From: an uncultured Bacteroidales bacterium | GTDB taxonomy: Bacteria > Bacteroidota > Bacteroidia > Bacteroidales > F082 | Reading direction: 5' to 3' | Length of the DNA: 64,000 nucleotides | Assembly (NCBI GenBank): GCA_905234275.1 | Contig: CAJOHD010000008.1 | Location: 20,420-84,419, forward strand | Shown: one piece after another, positions 58,534 to 64,000 of the stretch | Position numbering within the stretch: the first letter of the stretch is position 1 | Layout of the letters: every line of letters begins with the position of its first letter | Position numbers and translations under genes: made by a program | Notes under the pieces: model-generated | What the model was told of the DNA's origin: nothing | Database searches by the model: none | What the model saw: only the letters and a program-made list of their open reading frames with translations

Positions 58534-60606
58534 TTACTTCAGGTAGGTATCTAGCCAGTTTTTAAATCTCCGTTGCCACAAGATTCCGTTTTGAGGCTGT
58601 AACACCCAGTGGTTCTCATCAGGGAAGTAGAGAAACTCTGCCGGAATGCCACGCAACACTGCTGCATTGTACGCCTGCATGCCTTGTGTGTAAGAGATTC
58701 TGTAGTCCAAACCTCCGTGGATAACCATGATAGGTGCTGTCCATTTGTCGACAAACAAGTGTGGTGAGTTTGAGTATGACCACTGAACCACCGGATTGTC
58801 TTTATCCCAATATGGTCCACCAAGATCCCAGTTCACAAACCACATCTCTTCTGTCTCAAGATATTGGGCATCAAGGTTAAACATACCATCGTGGGCTATG
58901 AGGGCTTTGAAACGGCCGTCATGATGACCAGCTAACCAGAACACCGAGAATCCACCGAAGCTGGCACCTACAGCACCGAGTTTGGTCTCATCGACGTATG
59001 GTTCTTTTGCCAATGCGTCAATAGCTGAGAGGTAGTCTCTCATGCACTGTCCACCGTAATCACCGCTGATCTCCTCGTTCCATTCCTGACCGAAACCTGG
59101 CAATCCGCGTCTGTTAGGAGCAACCACTATATAGCCGTTTGATGCCATCTGCTGGAAGTTCCAACGATATGACCAGAACTGGCTCACTGTGCTCTGCGGA
59201 CCTCCTTCGCAATAAAGAAGGGTAGGATATTTCTGGTTTTTATCGAAATGAGGCGGGTAGATAACCCATGTCAACATCATCTTTCCGTCGGTGGTTGGAA
59301 TCCATCTCTCTTCAACGTTGACTGTTGTCAACTGATTGAAAATGTTGTCGTTGACGTGTGAAATCTGTGTGAATGTGCCACTTGGCAACTCAATGCTGTA
59401 AAGCTCCGTAGGATGTTTCATCGACTGCTGTCCGCCAATGAGTTTATCGCCAGCAACTGCCAGTGAAACGAAGTTATGTTGTCCTTCAGTAATCTTACGG
59501 ATACTGCCGCTGTTCAAACTCAGCTCATAAATCTGGTCGGTAGCGTGGATATCGCTGATGAAATAAATCTTCGTTCCGTCAGCCGACCATGTCAGAGAAG
59601 TTGAATTCTGATCAAAACCGATGCTGTAGTCGGTCTTTTTGCCGTTTGCGAGGTTCATAACGTAAAGACGTTGTTTGTCGGCCTCATATCCGTCGCGTTC
59701 CATACTCTCCCAAGCCATCATATTGCCTGTAGGAGCCACGCTTAAATTCAAATCGTAGCCCATCATTCCTTCTGTGAGGTTGGCTGTTTGAGCGCTTGCG
59801 ATGTCATATCTGTAAATATCAGTGTTTGTTGATGTTGCATAGTCTTTACCTTCTTTTTTACGGCAGCAGTAAAGCACTGCGCTGTTGTCTTCGGTCCATG
59901 CAACCTGTTCCATTCCGCCCCAAGGTCTTACTGGCGACTCCCAAGGTTCACCTTTAAGAATGTCAATACCTTCTTTAACCAATCCGTTGTCCAAACGGGC
60001 TAAAAACAGATGGCTGTAGGTGTCAACCCACTGGTCCCAATGGCGATACATCAAGTCGTTGTTGATTCTTCCCGACGAAAGCTGTAGGTCAGGATAGATG
60101 TCGGCAACCGTCTCTTTCATCTTGACTTCTGCCGAATAAACCACCATCGAGCCGTCAAGACTGTATTTAAAGCCAGTGATACCGTCCGGAATCTTGGTAA
60201 TTTGCTTGCGGCTCTTTCCTTTGACATCCATCTCCCAAAGCTGCATATCGCCCGATACTGCTGTTAAAAAGGCGATTTTGCCCGATGGGGTGAATGTTGG
60301 ACTGTACTCGCTGTAATCGCCGCCTGTGAGGCATTTCAGGTTCTTTCCGTCGACATCCATAACGTAGATTCTCGAGAAACCTTTGTTCTCAGCTACATTG
60401 TAGTCTGTCACGTTGTAAACCACTTTTTTGGCGTCAGGGGAGACTGAAAACTCGCCAATGCGGCCCATGCTCCAAAGCACCTCAGGTGTTTGAATATCTG
60501 ACGTAAGTTTGATTTTCTCGCGCACCGGAGCCTGACGCTTCGAAGCGCTACCGCACGACTGTAACATTAACAGTATCAAAGCGATAGGTAGAAGGAATTT
60601 TTTCAT
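58534..60606 (-). CDS. S9-family peptidase lipoprotein, DPP5-like
   Basis: A 690-residue protein with a lipoprotein signal (LPIALILLMLQSC). A seven-bladed WD40-like beta-propeller (about residues 40-420; SVSPDAKKVVYNV, YSEYSPTFTPSGKIAFL) precedes the alpha/beta-hydrolase domain with the nucleophile GASFGGFS, the Asp in HGGLDYRI and the His in DENHWV. Size and layout match Bacteroidales dipeptidyl-peptidase 5, which trims dipeptides from peptides in the periplasm. The DPP5 label is by resemblance; other acylaminoacyl peptidases of S9C are possible. Confidence 0.88.
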   Translation of the reverse strand: MKKFLLPIALILLMLQSCGSASKRQAPVREKIKLTSDIQTPEVLWSMGRIGEFSVSPDAKKVVYNVTDYNVAENKGFSRIYVMDVDGKNLKCLTGGDYSEYSPTFTPSGKIAFLTAVSGDMQLWEMDVKGKSRKQITKIPDGITGFKYSLDGSMVVYSAEVKMKETVADIYPDLQLSSGRINNDLMYRHWDQWVDTYSHLFLARLDNGLVKEGIDILKGEPWESPVRPWGGMEQVAWTEDNSAVLYCCRKKEGKDYATSTNTDIYRYDIASAQTANLTEGMMGYDLNLSVAPTGNMMAWESMERDGYEADKQRLYVMNLANGKKTDYSIGFDQNSTSLTWSADGTKIYFISDIHATDQIYELSLNSGSIRKITEGQHNFVSLAVAGDKLIGGQQSMKHPTELYSIELPSGTFTQISHVNDNIFNQLTTVNVEERWIPTTDGKMMLTWVIYPPHFDKNQKYPTLLYCEGGPQSTVSQFWSYRWNFQQMASNGYIVVAPNRRGLPGFGQEWNEEISGDYGGQCMRDYLSAIDALAKEPYVDETKLGAVGASFGGFSVFWLAGHHDGRFKALIAHDGMFNLDAQYLETEEMWFVNWDLGGPYWDKDNPVVQWSYSNSPHLFVDKWTAPIMVIHGGLDYRISYTQGMQAYNAAVLRGIPAEFLYFPDENHWVLQPQNGILWQRRFKNWLDTYLK

Positions 60607-60639
60607 ATCATTTAAAATTTAATTTTCCAATAAGTTTTG

Positions 60640-60666
60640 CAAATTTACGAATAAGTTTTAACTTTG
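60640..60666. promoter_or_regulatory. Divergent -7 promoter boxes
   Basis: TAAATTTG on the minus strand (60640-60647) for the S9 peptidase gene and TAACTTTG on the plus strand (60659-60666), 14 nt before the PNGase F-like ATG. Confidence 0.6.
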
Positions 60667-60680
60667 CAAAAAATTTTGCT

Positions 60681-62399
60681 ATGAAAAAACTTTTAGTTTC
60701 CGTTTTAGTTTTGGTTTTCGTTTTCGTTATGGTTTTCGCTTCCTCAGCGCAACAACGCCTTGTGTATCAGTCATATATGCTCGGCTCCGACAGCGGCGAC
60801 ACTACCTTCCGCGAGGTGGCACGTTTTAAAAACCAATTGAAAATCAACGATGTTCAAGAGTTTAAAGGTAAGCTTATTCAAGGTTTGTCAACCGATTTTA
60901 CCTATGTCGATTATGATGCCGATACGGCTTATTTTCAGATGAATTATCAGGATGGCGAGTCGTATTTCTATGCTTATCCGTTGAAAACCAATGATGTAAC
61001 GTTTGAACAAGTAGGCGAGGAGAAGGTAAAAGGCTACGATTGCAAGAAATATAAGACTTCTATCAACTCCAACACCATCGAAGTCTGGATGACCGAAACC
61101 CTTGGTTATGATGCATCTCCGGTCACCTCACGCGGCTATCTGAAAGGCGTGATGGTGCGTCAGGCGATAAACGGCAACCGCATCATGGACCTTAAGTCGG
61201 TTAAGAAAGACAAGAAGCTAAAGAAAAGCTTAATCCCTGATAATCTTGGAGTTAGGAAGAGTGGGAGAGAGCTTAACAACATACAAAAGGAGAAGCTGAT
61301 AATCCGCACCAGGATTTTCGATGACGACCAGATTCATTTCGTGAAAATGGACAAATTCCAGGGCGAAATCCCGTTCGATACGGTGATTCATTTCTCATGG
61401 GGGACGATTATTTTAAAACGCGTGAATTTACCAGTATTACCTGAGCATTACCAGATTTTTGCAGAGCTTCACCAGCGCTCCAACGGCGACGCTTACGACC
61501 GCTCGGGCTCAGTCTTCGTCATCCCGATGGACAGGAAGCTTTCGCTGTGCAATGCTTTAATCGACAGCATCGAAGTCATCCCTGTTCAATACGATAAAAA
61601 CGGCAAGAAATATCAGGGAATTCGGCTTGAAGACGACTATATGCCGGTTGTCGAGCTGATGCGATTCTTTACTCCGTTTGGTGTGAATCATTTCAATGAC
61701 AGAGTGCAGCTCGACGGACTCGAATGGGCTGATGAGGCTTACTATAAGATGGAGGTCTCTGAGCTTTCCGACCGCCTCTCGGGCGACGTGCTGATAGGTG
61801 CTTTCATCGGTAATTACGATGGAGGAGGACATAAGGTTTCGTTGGATTTGGTAGCATATCCTCAGGATTACGACGGCGATGTGTCGAAAAACAACCGCTG
61901 GAGCTTACCTCTGTTCAACACCTGCAACGTGATGGAGATGTCGGGACAAAACTACGGCCGTTTATTCCAAACCGACAGCCTTACTGTTGAATTTGACATA
62001 CCAGAAGGTGTTGAAAATCTTAAACTTAGATATATCACTACAGGCCATGGCGGCTGGGGTGGAGGCGACGAGTTCAACCCGAAGGAAAACACCATCATCA
62101 TTGACGGTGAGAAAGTGTTCAGATACACTCCATGGCGTTGTGACTGTGCCACTTACCGCGAGTTTAACCCTGTGTCGGGCAATTTCTGGAATGGAGTGTC
62201 ATCATCCGACTTGTCGCGTTCAGGATGGTGTCCGGGGACCGCGACCAATCCGGTTTATTTCGACTTAAGTGACATGAAGCCAGGGCATCACACCATCACC
62301 GTTGCCATCCCTCAAGGCGCAGACGAGGGCGGCAGTTTCAGCCATTGGATGGTGAGCGGGGTGCTAGTAGGACGGATAGAAGACAATGGGGTGAAATAA
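60681..62399 (+). CDS. PNGase F-like peptide:N-glycosidase with extra N-terminal domain
   Basis: A 572-residue secreted protein (signal peptide VLVLVFVFVMVFASSAQ). Residues ~20-190 form an N-terminal domain I do not recognise. The C-terminal ~340 residues resemble Flavobacterium/Elizabethkingia PNGase F: NGDAYDRSGSVFVI aligns with the WDRYANVYV segment carrying catalytic D60, GGDEFNPKENTI aligns with the segment carrying E206, and the hallmark SGWCPGTATNP is intact. The third residue, E118, appears replaced in GNYDGGGHK. PNGase F removes whole N-glycans from glycoproteins. This fits the GH109/GH29/kinase genes at 2.5-12.6 kb. By-eye alignment only. Confidence 0.75.
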   Translation: MKKLLVSVLVLVFVFVMVFASSAQQRLVYQSYMLGSDSGDTTFREVARFKNQLKINDVQEFKGKLIQGLSTDFTYVDYDADTAYFQMNYQDGESYFYAYPLKTNDVTFEQVGEEKVKGYDCKKYKTSINSNTIEVWMTETLGYDASPVTSRGYLKGVMVRQAINGNRIMDLKSVKKDKKLKKSLIPDNLGVRKSGRELNNIQKEKLIIRTRIFDDDQIHFVKMDKFQGEIPFDTVIHFSWGTIILKRVNLPVLPEHYQIFAELHQRSNGDAYDRSGSVFVIPMDRKLSLCNALIDSIEVIPVQYDKNGKKYQGIRLEDDYMPVVELMRFFTPFGVNHFNDRVQLDGLEWADEAYYKMEVSELSDRLSGDVLIGAFIGNYDGGGHKVSLDLVAYPQDYDGDVSKNNRWSLPLFNTCNVMEMSGQNYGRLFQTDSLTVEFDIPEGVENLKLRYITTGHGGWGGGDEFNPKENTIIIDGEKVFRYTPWRCDCATYREFNPVSGNFWNGVSSSDLSRSGWCPGTATNPVYFDLSDMKPGHHTITVAIPQGADEGGSFSHWMVSGVLVGRIEDNGVK

Positions 62400-62457
62400 T
62401 TTTAAAAAAAATATCATTATTATAAAAATAATTATTACTTTTACAATAATTATAAAC

Positions 62458-62634
62458 ATGATAATATATGAAGCAATTAAACAATCTGATTTTATTGGCA
62501 GATATAATTTAAAATCAGCGAGTTCGGTACAGTCATCGTTGAAGGGTTTGATATCCAAAAAGGTTGTTGCCAAAGAAAAAGGAATCTATGTGATATCAGA
62601 TCGCTTATTCAAGCTATGGCTGAGAAGGATGTGA
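62458..62634 (+). pseudogene. C-terminal remnant of an AAA-type ATPase (DUF234-like tail)
   Basis: A 58-codon frame (YEAIKQSDFIGRYNLKSASS, then SVQSSLKGLISKKVV, then VISDRLFKLWLRR) matching the winged-helix tail of the ATP-binding proteins common in Bacteroidales (pattern YnLkSaSSVQsalk.L...g.Y.v.D.fF.lWL). The P-loop domain that should precede it is missing, so this is a decayed fragment. Confidence 0.65.
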
Positions 62635-62799
62635 TTTCTTATCCTTGAATCTCAATTTCCACAAAGTCTTAACGGCAAAACCAATCAAGGGGGAGTTCAC
62701 TAGTAACATTAGTTTAATCCTTAGAAACCTCACCGCAACGATATGGTGAAAAATAGTGTTTGTCAAGGAATAAATTGTAAATTATTTTCACAAAATTTA

Positions 62800-62853
62800 T
62801 TAAACTATTAAGCTGTTAAGCTACTAAGCTAATAAGCTATTAAGCTACTAAGC
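62800..62853. repeat. Tandem word-repeat tract
   Basis: About six imperfect copies of a 9-10 bp unit (TTAAGCTA / CTAAGCTAA / TAAGCTATT). Low-complexity intergenic DNA; not a CRISPR array because no spacers separate the units. Confidence 0.6.
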
Positions 62854-62943
62854 AAAAAAAAATGAAATGTTAAAAAATTTTAACAAGGGGAGTTCTATAA
62901 ATTAATCCATTAAAATTCATTTGGTTATATCAATAATTCTTCG

Positions 62944-62951
62944 TAAATTTG
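62944..62951 (+). promoter_or_regulatory. -7 promoter box before the transposase remnant
   Basis: TAAATTTG, 27 nt before the ATG at 62979. Confidence 0.45.
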
Positions 62952-62978
62952 CGATGTTAACAAAGAAATGTTGTTCAT

Positions 62979-63182
62979 ATGAAATACCGTAAGAATCAAG
63001 ACCTTGGATTATTTGACAAAGAAAACACCCTTCGAGAATTGCTTGAAAACGGCAATCCTTTGCCAAAGTTGAAGAAAATCATAGACTTTGAGCAGTTCCG
63101 AAGTATCCTTGAGGACAGAATATCAAATGATTACCCCCCGTCAAAAATATGGCAAATAACTTATTGTCAAATGAAAAAATAG
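62979..63182 (+). pseudogene. N-terminal remnant of an IS5/IS1182-like transposase
   Basis: 67 codons. NQDLGLFDKENTLRELLENG and IDFEQFRSILEDRISNDY match the N-terminal segment of Bacteroidota transposases of this type (pattern LxLFD.e.tl..l...GNPL.kL...IDFE.FR). After RISNDY the sequence departs into PPSKIWQITYCQMKK and stops; the catalytic DDE domain is absent. It keeps a promoter box, but the element is dead. Confidence 0.65.
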
Positions 63183-63185
63183 TTG

Positions 63186-63193
63186 TAACTTTG
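63186..63193 (+). promoter_or_regulatory. -7 promoter box of the subtilase gene
   Basis: TAACTTTG, giving a leader of about 110 nt that contains GGGTTCT (63239) and its near-complement AGAACCC (63278), a possible leader stem. Confidence 0.45.
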
Positions 63194-63311
63194 CACTAGT
63201 AAACCGAATGTCAAAACACGGTTGTCTGGCAGATTAACGGGTTCTGTCTGTTTGGATGACCAAAAAGTGAATAAATAGAACCCACCTTATAGAAGTAAAA
63301 ATCATTTTGTA

Positions 63312-64000
63312 ATGAAAAAGACCTTTTTAACCCTCTTAGTGCTGAGTCTCAGCATTGTAGGTATGGCTCAAGCCACCATTGAACCATCGTTGCAACGCGA
63401 GATGAACCAACGCGGCAACGACGAGAAAATCAGAATCGTCGTCCTGATGAACGAACAATCTGACGCAACGACATTAAGCCGCGAGGCCGACCTCTTTGCC
63501 ACCAAGCAAGAGCGTCGCGCCTTCGTGGTGGAAACGCTGAAGCGTCAGGCCGAAACCTCGCAAGCCGAGCTGCTCGGCCTGCTTGAGGAGATGAAGCAAC
63601 ACGATATGGTGGCTGACATCCAGTCGCTCTGGCTCGTGAATGCCATCAGCTGCCAAGCCACCAAAACGGCCATCAACAGCCTTGAGCAACGGGGAGGCAT
63701 CAAGACCATCGCCTATCGCGAAGAAACCCAATGGATTGCCGACGGTGAGGTCAAACCCGCTGTGAAAAACGGTGACCGCAACATTGCCGAGTTTTTGTAC
63801 CAAATCGACGTGCCGCCCGTTTGGGATTTGGGCTACACGGGCCAAGGCGTGCTCGTCGCCATCATCGATACAGGTGTGCGTCTCGACCATGAGGACTTGT
63901 TCGGTCGGTTTTGGGATGGCGGTAGCGAATACCCCAACCACGGCTACGATTTCTATTACAACGACAACGATCCTGATGATATTTACGGCCACGGCACCGA
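63312..64000 (+). CDS. S8-family subtilisin-like serine protease, 3' partial
   Basis: An open frame from the ATG at 63312 to the window end (229 codons). The signal peptide (TFLTLLVLSLSIVGMAQA) is followed by an inhibitor_I9-like propeptide (EKIRIVVLMNEQ ... VNAISCQAT) and the start of the peptidase domain: VWDLGYTGQGVLVAIIDTGV (catalytic Asp) and YGHGTE (catalytic His). The Ser region and any C-terminal sorting domain lie beyond the window. It is an exported protease, possibly a T9SS substrate. Confidence 0.9.
   Translation, partial: MKKTFLTLLVLSLSIVGMAQATIEPSLQREMNQRGNDEKIRIVVLMNEQSDATTLSREADLFATKQERRAFVVETLKRQAETSQAELLGLLEEMKQHDMVADIQSLWLVNAISCQATKTAINSLEQRGGIKTIAYREETQWIADGEVKPAVKNGDRNIAEFLYQIDVPPVWDLGYTGQGVLVAIIDTGVRLDHEDLFGRFWDGGSEYPNHGYDFYYNDNDPDDIYGHGT

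Larger units (their letters stand above)
62635..62978. other. Gene-free stretch with decayed mobile-DNA traces
   Basis: No supported gene. AAGGGGGAGTTC at 62687-62698 and AAGGGGAGTTC at 62884-62894 are near-identical direct copies about 200 bp apart and could mark old insertion ends. The word-repeat tract at 62800-62853 lies between them. Confidence 0.4.

Noticed and set aside
62364..62573. 69-codon minus-strand frame
   Set aside because: Antisense to the ATPase remnant and AT-rich spacer; no motif.
62800..62853. Possible CRISPR array
   Set aside because: Repeat units of 9-10 bp are contiguous with no spacers, and no cas genes are near; no CRISPR array was seen anywhere in the window.

Overview
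The window reads as a chromosomal segment of a member of the Bacteroidales or a close relative (phylum Bacteroidota). Evidence: many genes are preceded by the Bacteroidota -7 promoter box TAnnTTTG; there are two kinds of type IX secretion (T9SS) C-terminal domains; lineage-typical families occur (DUF3078, DUF4293, DUF1573, CdaR/YbbR next to YajC and CoaE, M64 peptidase, reverse rubrerythrin, long Rho, alanine-rich S16 tail); and MenA and MenG point to menaquinone respiration. The glycan enzymes suggest an animal-associated, host-glycan-feeding lifestyle, which is an inference. Genus cannot be told from sequence alone.

Layout. 1-2.4 kb: the 3' part of a pyruvate phosphate dikinase-like gene, a small lipoprotein and a rubrerythrin. 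2.5-12.6 kb: a glycan-salvage block with a GH109-like lipoprotein, an N-acetylhexosamine kinase, a FucP-type sugar transporter, a sugar-phosphate nucleotidyltransferase, galactokinase, a large T9SS cargo protein and a GH29 alpha-L-fucosidase. A PNGase F-like enzyme at 60.7 kb fits the same theme. 12.6-16.3 kb: coaE, ybbR-like, yajC, a DUF1573 lipoprotein and a T9SS type B cargo protein. 16.5-18.6 kb: a ClpB-type disaggregase lacking the N-terminal domain.

18.7-29.5 kb is the accessory (probable defence) region. It holds a Fic/DUF262/DUF262-HNH operon with a palindromic operator candidate; a YopX-like protein behind two palindromes; a small PD-(D/E)XK nuclease; a WYL regulator overlapping a DnaQ-like exonuclease; and a DpnII-like GATC restriction-modification operon in which the DpnM-type methylase and the DpnII endonuclease are one fused protein, followed by a gene with duplicated Cys/His motifs and a DpnA-type methylase.

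29.5-62.4 kb is mostly core genome: rpsP, dnaE with a built-in proofreading domain, trxA, a DUF58 protein, outer-membrane proteins, rarA, menG, menA, fRMsr, a Na/Pi cotransporter, rho, rlmB, rplS, trmD, two tandem tRNA-Leu genes, a DPP5-like peptidase and the PNGase F-like protein. 62.4-63.2 kb is a small graveyard with the tail of an AAA ATPase and the head of a transposase. It is followed by an S8 subtilase cut by the window end.

A dispersed ~36-40 bp palindromic repeat (GTCATTTCGA...GAGAAATCTC and its complement) occurs singly and as inverted pairs in intergenic spaces. Two copies lie in frame inside coding sequences (the hexosamine kinase and a TPR lipoprotein), adding amino acids to otherwise intact proteins.
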